A program made the position numbers and the translations under genes. DNA of 64,000 nucleotides from Solirubrobacter deserti (GTDB lineage Bacteria; Actinomycetota; Thermoleophilia; Solirubrobacterales; Solirubrobacteraceae). The notes beneath the pieces were generated by a model. It was given only the letters and a program-made list of their open reading frames with translations. It was not told the origin of the DNA and ran no database searches. Position 1 is the first letter of the stretch. Each line of letters begins with the position of its first letter. The stretch is taken from positions 124,001 to 188,000 of the forward strand of contig NZ_JAPCID010000008.1 in NCBI RefSeq assembly GCF_027587175.1, in the 5' to 3' direction. Shown piece by piece: positions 1 to 7,585 of this stretch.

Positions 1-735
1 GTGCTGCTGATGGCGTTCTTCGAGTGGGGCGTGGCCTTCCACGACCTTGATCTGGACGCGATCAAGAAACGCGAGAAGTCCGTCAAGGCGCTCAAGCGCG
101 AGCTCAAGGGCATGGCCCGCAAAGCCGGGCGACAGATCGCCAAGGACTACATCGCCTACCCCCTGCTGTCGGGCCGCAAGGGCTTCAAGAGCACGCTCGC
201 GGCCAACGTCACCGCGAACATCATCCGCAACACGTGGGCGCACGCGATCATCTTCTGCGGCCACTTCCCCGACCAGACCTACACGTTCAGTGAGGAAGAA
301 GTCGCCGGCGAGACGCGCGGAGGGTTCTATGTCCGCCAACTGCTGGGCGCGGCGAACATCGAGGGCAGCCCGCTCTTTCACGTCATCAGCGGCAACCTCG
401 GCTACCAGGTCGAGCACCACCTCTATCCCGACATGCCCAGCACGCGGTACGCCGAGATCGCGCCGCAGATCAAGGAGATCTGCGAACGCTACGAACTGCC
501 CTACAACACCGGGCCGTTCCTCAAGCAGTGGGCCACCGTCCAGCGCACGATCCTGCGCCTCGCGCTGCCCGGCGGCCGCCCGCGACCAAAGCCCGGGCCG
601 TTCCGCCGCGGATCCGAGAACGGCGGCGCGGCGTGGCATCCCGACGACGCCGAACGCCGGCGGCGGGGCGCAACCGCGAGGGGGCCCGAACTCCCCCTCG
701 ACGGCGTCCGCGTGACCATGCCCGAGCAGCCGTAG
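1..735 (+). CDS. Fatty acid desaturase, C-terminal part (cut by window edge)
   Basis: This is the end of a membrane fatty-acid desaturase of the linoleoyl-CoA/DesA type, a di-iron enzyme that puts a double bond into lipid acyl chains. About 244 residues are visible. The third histidine box reads QVEHHLYPDMPS, in the usual place about 100 residues from the C-terminus, and is preceded by a HAIIFCGHFPD segment typical of the family. The first two His boxes and most membrane spans must lie upstream of the window, so the GTG at base 1 is not the real start. The last 60 or so residues are Arg/Pro/Gly-rich and look like a disordered tail. The identification is firm. The substrate and the position of the double bond cannot be read from this fragment. 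Confidence 0.9.
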   Translation: MLLMAFFEWGVAFHDLDLDAIKKREKSVKALKRELKGMARKAGRQIAKDYIAYPLLSGRKGFKSTLAANVTANIIRNTWAHAIIFCGHFPDQTYTFSEEEVAGETRGGFYVRQLLGAANIEGSPLFHVISGNLGYQVEHHLYPDMPSTRYAEIAPQIKEICERYELPYNTGPFLKQWATVQRTILRLALPGGRPRPKPGPFRRGSENGGAAWHPDDAERRRRGATARGPELPLDGVRVTMPEQP

Positions 736-817
736 GGCGCCGCCGCAGAGGCGGCCAGACATTTGCGTCACTCACCGCGCCGAGTCAATCGTTGTGCGGC
801 CAGCACGGGCGGACCCA

Positions 818-1236
818 TCAGCTCGGGCCAGTGAGCCGCTCTAGCCAGTCGCGCATGAGCGCGACCTCGGTCTTCGACAGTGGGCCGGGGTCAAGCGCCA
901 GCGCGGCCGGCAACGTGATCGCGGCTGTCGCCGGGCTCGCGGGAGCGGTATCGGCTGGAGCGCCGGTGACACTGGCGAGGATCACGTCGCGCGCGGTGGG
1001 CGAGAGGTCGGCGTCGCGGTGCTCGGGCGCGCGCGTGAGCAGTGTGAGGATCACGCCGCTGCTGGCGGCGACGATGCGGTCGCCGCGGTGGAGGGTGGCA
1101 CGACGAGGTGGCCGGCGGTCTGGCGCTGCTCGAGGTAGTCGCGGAATCCGTGGCCGACGACGCGCTCGAGCAGGGCCTGCTTGCTTCCGAAGTGGTGGTA
1201 CAGCGTGGGTGCCTGGGCGCCCGCCAGCTTGTGGAG
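818..1236 (-). pseudogene. TetR/AcrR-family regulator, broken remnant
   Basis: Read on the minus strand, 1236 down to about 1060 encodes the second half of a TetR DNA-binding domain: APTLYHHFGSKQALLERVV, followed by GHGFRDYLEQ. That frame ends at a TGA. The next frame (ending at 818) carries a typical TetR C-terminal end, with RIVAASSGVILTLLTRAP and, at the end, MRDWLERLTG. The start of the helix-turn-helix is missing and most of the ligand domain between the two parts is deleted. The gene is thus 5'-truncated, internally deleted and frameshifted. Its broken 5' end lies within about 30 bases of the IS110 remnant, so insertion of that element probably caused the damage. It cannot make a working regulator. 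Confidence 0.7.
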
Positions 1237-1261
1237 TTAGCGCGTCACCGAGTCCGGAGGT

Positions 1262-1765
1262 CTTCGTGTCTTACCGCACTTCTCGTCTGACGTTCACGCG
1301 CTCGTTCGGCAAGTCGGACCCGATCGACGCGCTCGGTCGCGCGGGCGGCGCTGCGCGAGCCGGACCTGCCGGAGGCGTGGCTGGCCGGTCCGGAGCGCGA
1401 GTTGCGGTTGTCAGCGATCACCGCCGGCTGGGGGATCACCGCAGCTCGCATCCTGGCCGAGGTCGATGGCATCGGGCGCTTCGCCAACGAGGCCAAACTC
1501 GCCAGTTACCCGGCGTCGCGCCCCTCGATGCATCCTCCGGTCGACAGCAACGCCATCGCCTGAACCGCGCCGGCAACCGCCGGCTCAACCGCGCGCTCTA
1601 CACGATCGCGCTCACGCAGATCGGGATCTTCCCGCCCGCTCGCGAGTACATGGCCCGCCGCGCCGCCGAAGGCGACACGCCCCGCGAAGCCATGCGCACC
1701 AAGCCCACGCCGATCAGAGCCGGTCTCTCTATCTCAAGATTGACGATCAACGACATAGGAGCCAC
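1262..1765 (+). mobile_element. IS110-family transposase remnant
   Basis: Three reading frames together give pieces of an IS110-type transposase. KSDPIDAL opens the piece. A shifted frame then gives VARAALREPDLPEAWL and ITAARILAEVDGIGRFANEA, and a third frame gives HRLNRAGNRRLNRALYTIAL and then REYMARRAAEGDTPREAM. The last two match the Transposase_20 C-terminal region of the family. The N-terminal DEDD catalytic part is absent and at least two frameshifts and an internal deletion are present. Downstream, a TTGAC...CATAGGAGC stretch around 1739-1762 resembles the sequence that often follows IS110 genes. This is a dead fragment, useful as a marker of past insertion. Confidence 0.75.
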
Positions 1766-1977
1766 CGAGGTGCCCGATCGTCCAACCGCGTACTCCGCGC
1801 CGAAGCGCGTGAGCGTGCCGTTCGGCATCGGCGACGAGTCGCCATCCACATCCCGCGCCGGCAATCCCCACCTACATACGAGGCCCGGCTGACCGAGCGG
1901 TTGCGCGTCGAGTGGACGCCCGTGCGCAATGGCATCGCCGACATCGAAGGCATGCCGAAGGAAGTGCATTGAAGCGG
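1766..1977. other. Unassigned stretch before the GGDEF/HD-GYP gene
   Basis: About 210 bases with no reading frame I can assign. Short open frames exist on both strands but none has a recognisable domain or ribosome-binding site. It probably belongs to the same decayed region as the IS110 and TetR remnants and may hold the promoter of the gene starting at 1978. Confidence 0.4.
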
Positions 1978-3735
1978 ATGACTCTGCGCTCGCCGAGCGC
2001 TCAAGTTCGGGCGGCGCGGGACGATCTCCTGTACGTGGCGCGCCGTCGCTCTGCTTTATTCACGATCGCCGTCTGGGGCGGTGTGCTGGCTGTGCTGGCC
2101 ATGGCCTGTGTGCTGGTGATCGGCGCGCGCGGGGCCGCCGACGCGTCGCGCCAGGCGTCGGCCAGCGACCGCGTCAGCTCCGCCTATCGCGAGGCATACG
2201 TCGCGCACAGCCGTGAGCAGAGCGCCCTGCTGACGCGCGACGCGACCGCGCACGCGCGTGCCGCGGCAGACGTCGAGGCGGCGCTGGCTCAAGCCGGCGC
2301 GAGCGCGACGAGTCTGCGGGCCGAGCATGCCGCGTACCGGCGCTTCGCGGAGCCGGTGTTCGCTGACGCCGCGAGCGCGGACGTGGCGCGCGCACTGGCC
2401 GCGTACCTCAGCAACGCCCTGGCCCGCGAGACCGACATCGCGGCGGACCGGGCGCGCGGCCTCGGTGAGCACGCCAGCGCACAGTTGGACGCCGTCATTC
2501 GCGGCGCGCTGATCGTGATCGTGGCGGCGGCGTGCATCTTCACGGTGCTGGGTTTGATGCTCCGCGTCCAACGGCGCCGGCTCCAGGCGGCTCGCGCCCA
2601 GGAGCTCGAGCAGCTCGCGCAGATGGCGAGCTCGGACCCGCTCACGGGGCTGCGCAACCACCGCGTGTTTCACGAGGACCTCGCGCGCGAGTTGCAGCAC
2701 GCCGGACGCACCGGCCTGCCGCTGGCTCTCGTGCTGCTCGACCTCGACGACCTCAAGACGCTCAACGACACGCACGGTCACCAGGCGGGGGACAAGCGCA
2801 TCCGCGCGCTCGCTGACACGGTGCGCTCGATCATGCGCGGCGCCGATCAGGCCTACCGCATCGGCGGCGACGAGTTTGCCGTCATCCTCCCGGACACGCG
2901 CGCGTGGGGCGCTCTGGAGTTCGCGCAGCGACTGCGCGCCGCGCTGCCGGGCTTCTCCGCCACCGCGGGCATTGCCGAAGCCGAGGCGCTGCGCCCGCGC
3001 GACGAGGTCATCCGTGAAGCCGACATGGCGCTGCTGCGCGCGAAGGCCCTGCGTCAGCACGCCGCCATCTACACGCTCGAGATGGACCCTGACGGTGACG
3101 CCCCTGGGGTTGACGAGCGGCACACGCAGACGCTCGCGTCCGCCCTCGCGCGCGCCGTGGATGCGAAGGACTCCTACACGCGCAGCCACTGCCAGACCGT
3201 CTCCGAGCTCGCCGCGTTGATCGCCACCGAGCTCGGCTTCACCGGCGACCGGCTGGTCCGCATGCGGCTCGCGGGCCTCTTGCACGACGTCGGCAAGATC
3301 GGCGTGCCGGACATGATCCTCAACAAGCCGGCCGCGCTGACCGACGACGAGTACCGGGTCATGCAGGCCCATTCAGTGCTCGGCTACGAGATCGTGCAAG
3401 CCGCCGGCCTCTCCGAAGAGGCGCAATGGGTGCGCCACCACCACGAGCGCGTGGACGGCCGCGGCTACCCCGATGGGCTCGTCGGCGACGCCATCCCGCT
3501 CGAGTCGCGCATCATCCTCGTCGCCGACGCCTACGAAGCGATGACGTCCGACCGCCCGTACCGCCCGGCGCCGGGGCAGGCGTTCGCGGTCGAGGAGCTG
3601 CAACGGGGCGCTGGAACGCAGTTCGACACGCGCGTCGTCCAAGCGCTGCGCCGCGTCCTTGACCGGCTCGCCACACCGACCACCTGCGCGAGCGAGGCGG
3701 TCGTACCGACCGCGACCGGCCCCATCTCGCGCTAA
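1978..3735 (+). CDS. Membrane GGDEF / HD-GYP hybrid c-di-GMP enzyme
   Basis: A 585-residue membrane protein that carries a diguanylate cyclase and a c-di-GMP phosphodiesterase in one chain. Transmembrane helices at about 28-50 and 174-195 flank a helical sensor region likely outside the cell. The GGDEF domain has an intact GGDEF at 296-300 and an inhibitory-site RGAD at 287-290, exactly five residues upstream. The HD-GYP domain has HDVGK around 436 and the GYP block GRGYPDG around 494-500. Both active sites look complete, so the protein may switch between making and breaking c-di-GMP. The frame is open from a GTG/ATG at 1912, but I prefer the ATG at 1978 because the predicted protein then starts shortly before the first helix. 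GGDEF-EAL hybrids are common; GGDEF-HD-GYP hybrids are less so. Confidence 0.9.
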   Translation: MTLRSPSAQVRAARDDLLYVARRRSALFTIAVWGGVLAVLAMACVLVIGARGAADASRQASASDRVSSAYREAYVAHSREQSALLTRDATAHARAAADVEAALAQAGASATSLRAEHAAYRRFAEPVFADAASADVARALAAYLSNALARETDIAADRARGLGEHASAQLDAVIRGALIVIVAAACIFTVLGLMLRVQRRRLQAARAQELEQLAQMASSDPLTGLRNHRVFHEDLARELQHAGRTGLPLALVLLDLDDLKTLNDTHGHQAGDKRIRALADTVRSIMRGADQAYRIGGDEFAVILPDTRAWGALEFAQRLRAALPGFSATAGIAEAEALRPRDEVIREADMALLRAKALRQHAAIYTLEMDPDGDAPGVDERHTQTLASALARAVDAKDSYTRSHCQTVSELAALIATELGFTGDRLVRMRLAGLLHDVGKIGVPDMILNKPAALTDDEYRVMQAHSVLGYEIVQAAGLSEEAQWVRHHHERVDGRGYPDGLVGDAIPLESRIILVADAYEAMTSDRPYRPAPGQAFAVEELQRGAGTQFDTRVVQALRRVLDRLATPTTCASEAVVPTATGPISR

Positions 3736-3836
3736 CAGCGACTCGCTCTCGAGCGCGACGGACGGCCGGTTCGGGCGCGCACGGATCGGCGATTCTCGAC
3801 GCGTTGCTTGGCTCGCCGCGCGGGTAGGACACGAGC

Positions 3837-4568
3837 GTGTTGACCGCGCTGCTCTACGGGCTTGCGGCGTCCAGCGCCCTGGCGATCGGCGCCGCGATCG
3901 GCTCGTACGTCACGGCACCCCGGCGAATCACCGGTGTCCTGCTCGCCTTCGCCAGCGGCGCGCTCATCTCGGCGTTGGCCTTCGAGCTCTTCGAGGAGGC
4001 CTTTGAGCTCGGAGGAGCCGTCCGTTCGGGACTCGGGCTGCTCGCGGGAGCGGCCGCGTTCGTCGCCCTCGACACCGGTCTGGACCGCTACCTCGCCGGC
4101 AAGTCCGGCCCGGACGAGCGCGAAGTCGCGGCTTCCGGCGCCCGCGGCGGCGTCGGCTTCGCGCTGCTCGCGGCCGTGACGCTGGACGGGGTCCCGGAGA
4201 ACCTCGCCCTCGGCGTCTCGCTGGTCGAAGGCGCATCGCTGACCCTGCTCGTCGCCATCTTCGCGTCGAACCTGCCGGAGTCGCTGGTCGGCGCGCAAGC
4301 GATGCGCGAGCAAGGGATCAAGGCCCGCACGGTCATAGCCACCTGGCTCGCCTGCGCGCTGCTGCTGACCGTGGCCGTCGTGCTCGGACGCGCACTGGGC
4401 GGCAACTTGAGCGAGCACGTCCTCGCCATCGCGCTCGGTTTCGCCGGCGGCGCGGTCCTCGCGTCCCTCGCCGACACGCTCATGCCCGAAGCCTTCGAAC
4501 ACGGACGCCCCCTCAACGCCTTCGCGACGGCGGCCGGCTTCTTCCTGTCCTTCGTCCTCGCAGCCTGA
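3837..4568 (+). CDS. ZIP-family divalent metal transporter
   Basis: A 243-residue integral membrane protein with about eight hydrophobic spans. It matches the ZIP family, which brings zinc or related divalent cations into the cytoplasm. The two family signatures are visible: LDGVPENLALG (the TM4 metal-binding motif, normally HSxxEG, here with Asp and Asn variants) and FASNLPESLVGA (TM5). The central loop is short and lacks the His-rich stretch seen in eukaryotic members. The GTG start at 3837 gives an N-terminus that enters directly into the first membrane span, with a weak GGTAGGA sequence upstream. It stands alone between the c-di-GMP enzyme and a small coiled-coil gene. Metal specificity cannot be told from sequence. 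Confidence 0.8.
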   Translation: MLTALLYGLAASSALAIGAAIGSYVTAPRRITGVLLAFASGALISALAFELFEEAFELGGAVRSGLGLLAGAAAFVALDTGLDRYLAGKSGPDEREVAASGARGGVGFALLAAVTLDGVPENLALGVSLVEGASLTLLVAIFASNLPESLVGAQAMREQGIKARTVIATWLACALLLTVAVVLGRALGGNLSEHVLAIALGFAGGAVLASLADTLMPEAFEHGRPLNAFATAAGFFLSFVLAA

Positions 4569-4704
4569 ACGCCCTCGAAGGGCCAGCAGAAAGCTGACAT
4601 AGACCCGCCCGCGCGGTGCCAACTCGCACCTCGCGCGTATCGCGCCGAGCGCAGCCGGACAGACCAGACGAAACAGCTGTGGTGGCTGCGTGGAGGAGGA
4701 AGTG

Positions 4705-5097
4705 ATGCTTGGTCCACTCAAAGATCTCACTCGGGTACCGAACGCGATTCTCGGGGTCGCCGGCACGACGGTGGAGGCGGCCAGGAACCTCCGGACGCTT
4801 GAGCGCATCGTGACCGACAGGCTGGCCTCGCTCGATCAAGGCCTGCGCGAAATCGTTGCCGTCCTGCCCGCGGTGGCCGACGACCTCATGCGCGTGCGTG
4901 CCATCGTCGAGCCGCAACACGAGCGAGTAGCCGCCATCGAACGCGACGTCGGTCGACTCGACGAGCGCCTGGCCAGCCTGCAACACACGCTGTCGCTCCT
5001 CAAGAGCGAAGTCACGGACGCCACCGAGCTCCTCCCCGACCCCGACGCGCCTGGACCCATCGCCCGCGCTCGTGAAGCACTCACGAGCCGAGCCTGA
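4705..5097 (+). CDS. Small coiled-coil protein of unknown function
   Basis: About 130 residues, almost wholly helical, with heptad-like Leu/Ile/Val spacing from residue 20 to 100 and a Pro-rich loop near the C-terminus. There is no signal peptide and no membrane span. A GTG at 4690 is in frame, but the bases between it and the ATG at 4705 form a perfect-looking ribosome-binding site (GGAGGAGGAAG), so 4705 is taken as the start. I do not recognise a named family. Its position just before the potassium-pump operon and behind a hairpin suggests it is a separate transcription unit. It could be an oligomerising scaffold or regulatory helper, but this is only a guess from composition. Confidence 0.65.
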   Translation: MLGPLKDLTRVPNAILGVAGTTVEAARNLRTLERIVTDRLASLDQGLREIVAVLPAVADDLMRVRAIVEPQHERVAAIERDVGRLDERLASLQHTLSLLKSEVTDATELLPDPDAPGPIARAREALTSRA

Positions 5098-5174
5098 AGC
5101 TCGGAACCACACCGACCCCGGCGTGGGCCAGCGCTGCACCGCGTAAACGGCCTTAACGGAATCTGTATGCCGAG

Positions 5175-5195
5175 GGCCGCGTTCTGTACGCGGCC
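5175..5195 (+). terminator. 8-bp hairpin followed by TTT, in the kdp leader
   Basis: GGCCGCGT at 5175-5182 and ACGCGGCC at 5188-5195 are perfect inverted repeats around a five-base loop, followed directly by TTT. It lies 19 bases before the first small ORF of the kdp operon. It may end transcription of the coiled-coil gene or act as an attenuator for kdp. Confidence 0.4.
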
Positions 5196-5214
5196 TTTGC
5201 GCGCGAAAACCAGC

Positions 5215-5304
5215 ATGGATGGCATGGATTTCGTCGCCGTCGCACTGGCCCTGCTGGCCTTCATCGCGCTCTACGGCCTGATCGCGCTGGTGGACCGCAT
5301 ATGA
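5215..5304 (+). CDS. Tiny membrane protein upstream of kdpF
   Basis: A 29-codon frame (ATG at 5215, alternative ATG at 5224) encodes one hydrophobic helix, VAVALALLAFIALYGLIALV, ending in DRI. Its stop overlaps the kdpF start (ATGA at 5301-5304), a sign of translational coupling. Size and layout resemble KdpF itself, so it could be a duplicated KdpF-like subunit or a separate small subunit that sits in the Kdp complex. Short single-helix ORFs in front of kdpF are, to my knowledge, seen in other actinobacteria, but I know of no assigned role. It is too small for most gene finders. The coupling to a real operon is the best evidence that it is expressed. Confidence 0.6.
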   Translation: MDGMDFVAVALALLAFIALYGLIALVDRI

Positions 5305-5390
5305 GCGCCGCCGACACGCTGGGCCTGATCGTCGCCGTCCTGCTGGCGGCGTTCCTCGGCTATGCGCTGCTGCGCGGGGAGCGCCTGTGA
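5301..5390 (+). CDS. kdpF: KdpF, small subunit of the potassium pump
   Basis: A 29-residue peptide with one membrane helix (GLIVAVLLAAFLGYALLRG) and a short basic end, the size and layout of KdpF. In the Kdp ATPase, KdpF is a small membrane peptide that stabilises the complex. It starts inside the stop codon of the preceding tiny ORF and ends at a TGATG overlap with kdpA, so all three are likely translated as a coupled set. Identification rests on length, hydrophobicity and position immediately before kdpA, not on a conserved motif. Confidence 0.8.
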   Translation: MSAADTLGLIVAVLLAAFLGYALLRGERL

Positions 5391-7036
5391 TGGGGGTCGT
5401 CCAGATCATCGTCTTCTGCGCCGTCCTGCTCGCGATCGTGCCGCTGTTGGGCGGCTACATGGCTCGCGTGTACACGAGCGAGCGCATCCGCCCCGTCGAA
5501 CGGCTCGTTCTGAAGCTGCTCCGGGTGGAACCCGCCTCTCAGACCTGGAAGACCTACGCCGCGAGCGTGGTGCTGTTCAGCCTCGTTTCGTGGCTGCTGC
5601 TGTACCTGATCCTGCGCACGCAGACCGCGCATCCGTTCAATCCCAACGGGTTCAACTCCGGGACGTGGGATCTGTCGTTCAACACCGTGTCCTCGTTCGT
5701 GACGAACACGAACTGGCAGTTCTACGGCGGCGAGACGACGCTGTCCTATTTCAGCCAGATGGCCGGTCTGGCCGTGCAGAACTTCGTGTCCGCCGCCGTT
5801 GGCATCACCGTGTTGATCGCGCTCATCCGCGGCATCGCGAGCAAGCCGCTCGGCAACTTCTGGCAGGACCTGACGCGCACGGTCATGTACGTGCTGCTGC
5901 CGATCAGCGTCGTCGGCGCGCTGCTGCTGGCGTCCCAGGGCGTCGTGCAGTCACTCTCGGACTGGGGGCCGGTGGCCTCGCAGGAGATCATCAAGCTGCT
6001 CGGCACCAACGGCGGCGGCTTCTTCAACGTCAACTCGGCGTTCCCGTACGAGAACCCGAACGGGTTCACGAACTTCGTCGAGATGCTGGCGATGCTCGCC
6101 ATCCCCGCCTCGCTCACGTACACGTACGGGCGGATGGTCGGCTCCCGCCGCCAGGGCTGGACCGTCTTCGGCGTCATGTTCACGGTGTTCGTGATCGGCG
6201 TCGTCGCCGTCTACCTGGCGGAGTCGAGCGTCACCCCGGCACAGCAGGCCGCCGGCCTGACGGGCGCGAACCTGGAGGGCAAGGAGCTGCGCTTCGGCAC
6301 CGGGGGCACCGCGCTGTGGACCGTCGTCACCACGGCCACCTCGACCGGCGCGGTGAACGCCGCGTTCGAGTCGCTGACCGGCATCGGCGGCCTGATCCCG
6401 ATGGTCAACCTCGGCTTCGGCGAGTCGATCTTCGGCGGCGTCGGCACCGGCCTGTACACGATGCTGCTGTACGTCCTGCTCGCCGTGTTCATCGGCGGCC
6501 TGATGGTCGGGCGCACGCCCGAGTACCTGGGCAAGAAGCTCGAGGCGCGCGAGATCAAGCTCGTCGTGCTGGCACTGCTGGCCACGCCGCTGCTCGTGCT
6601 GGTCACGACCAGCCTGGCGCTCGGCACCGGGCACGGCGGACCGTCGATCTACGCGTCCGGCCCGCAGGGCTTCAGCGAGACGCTCTACGCGTACCTGTCG
6701 CAGGCCAACAACAACGGCTCCGCGTTCGCGGGCTACACGGGCTACCTGCAGCCTGAGGCCGGCAACCTCGGCGCGAACGGCGTCACGTTCGCCGACCTGC
6801 TCGGCGGCTTGACGATGCTGATCGGCCGTTTCGTCCCGATCGTCCTCACTCTCGCCCTCGCCGGCGCGATGCGCAACAAGCGCGCCGCTCCCGCCGGCCT
6901 GGGGACCATGCGCACCGACACGCCCACCTTCGCCGGCCTGACGGTCGGCACGGTGGTGATCGTCGGCGCGCTCACGTTCCTTCCCGCCTTCCTCCTCGGG
7001 CCCGTCGTCCAGGGCCTCACAACGCAGCTCTTCTAA
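5390..7036 (+). CDS. kdpA: KdpA, potassium-binding channel-like subunit
   Basis: A 548-residue polytopic protein, the usual KdpA length. KdpA is the K+-translocating subunit of the high-affinity Kdp ATPase and carries four selectivity-filter-like loops. The hallmark GTNGGGFFNVNSAFPYENPN is present at about residues 205-225, with other filter loops such as TNTNWQFYGGE. I place the start at the ATG at 5390 (TGATG overlap with kdpF); an in-frame GTG lies directly before it at 5387. kdpC follows after three bases. In bacteria this operon is normally induced under K+ limitation by KdpDE. No kdpD or kdpE is present in this window. Confidence 0.97.
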   Translation: MGVVQIIVFCAVLLAIVPLLGGYMARVYTSERIRPVERLVLKLLRVEPASQTWKTYAASVVLFSLVSWLLLYLILRTQTAHPFNPNGFNSGTWDLSFNTVSSFVTNTNWQFYGGETTLSYFSQMAGLAVQNFVSAAVGITVLIALIRGIASKPLGNFWQDLTRTVMYVLLPISVVGALLLASQGVVQSLSDWGPVASQEIIKLLGTNGGGFFNVNSAFPYENPNGFTNFVEMLAMLAIPASLTYTYGRMVGSRRQGWTVFGVMFTVFVIGVVAVYLAESSVTPAQQAAGLTGANLEGKELRFGTGGTALWTVVTTATSTGAVNAAFESLTGIGGLIPMVNLGFGESIFGGVGTGLYTMLLYVLLAVFIGGLMVGRTPEYLGKKLEAREIKLVVLALLATPLLVLVTTSLALGTGHGGPSIYASGPQGFSETLYAYLSQANNNGSAFAGYTGYLQPEAGNLGANGVTFADLLGGLTMLIGRFVPIVLTLALAGAMRNKRAAPAGLGTMRTDTPTFAGLTVGTVVIVGALTFLPAFLLGPVVQGLTTQLF

Positions 7037-7039
7037 GCC

Positions 7040-7585
7040 ATGAAACGAAACCTGATCACGTCCGCGATCGCGGTCGTCATGTTCACCCTCGTGCTCGGCC
7101 TGGCGTATCCGCTCGTGGTCACCGGGGTCGCGCAGGTCACGTTCGGCGACAACGCGGACGGCAACCCCGACCTGATCGCCAAGGACACCAAGGCGGATCC
7201 GCGCTACTTCCAGCCGCGCCCGTCCCAGACCGAGTACGACCCGGAGGCCACGTTCTTCTCTAACCGCGGCCCGAACTCGAGCGCGGCGCGCTCCTTCTAC
7301 CGCGACCAGCTCGCGGCCTACATCGCCCTCAACGGCCAGTACAACCCGGGGCTGACCAACGACAAGGTCCCCGCCGACGCCGTGACCACGTCCGGCTCGG
7401 GCGTGGACCCGCACATCTCCGCGCAGAACGCCGCCATCCAGGCACGCCGCGTTGCCGCCGTTCGAGGCATCGCGCCCGAGCGCGTCGACGAGCTCGTCGA
7501 GCAGGCGACCGACGGCCGCTTCCTCGGGCTCTTCGGCGAGCCAGGCGTGAACACCACCAAGCTCAATGAGGCGCTTGACCGATGA
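7040..7585 (+). CDS. kdpC: KdpC, potassium pump assembly subunit
   Basis: A 181-residue protein with one N-terminal membrane anchor (about residues 8-30) and a soluble outer domain. This is the KdpC layout, an essential accessory subunit that raises the ATP affinity of the Kdp complex. Family features include [19 protein letters not shown] and, further on, [14 protein letters not shown] with a following [10 protein letters not shown] helix. The gene lies between kdpA and kdpB, whereas the usual order is F-A-B-C. Its stop overlaps the kdpB start (ATGA at 7582-7585), so kdpB translation is probably coupled to kdpC. Confidence 0.96.
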   Translation: MKRNLITSAIAVVMFTLVLGLAYPLVVTGVAQVTFGDNADGNPDLIAKDTKADPRYFQPRPSQTEYDPEATFFSNRGPNSSAARSFYRDQLAAYIALNGQYNPGLTNDKVPADAVTTSGSGVDPHISAQNAAIQARRVAAVRGIAPERVDELVEQATDGRFLGLFGEPGVNTTKLNEALDR

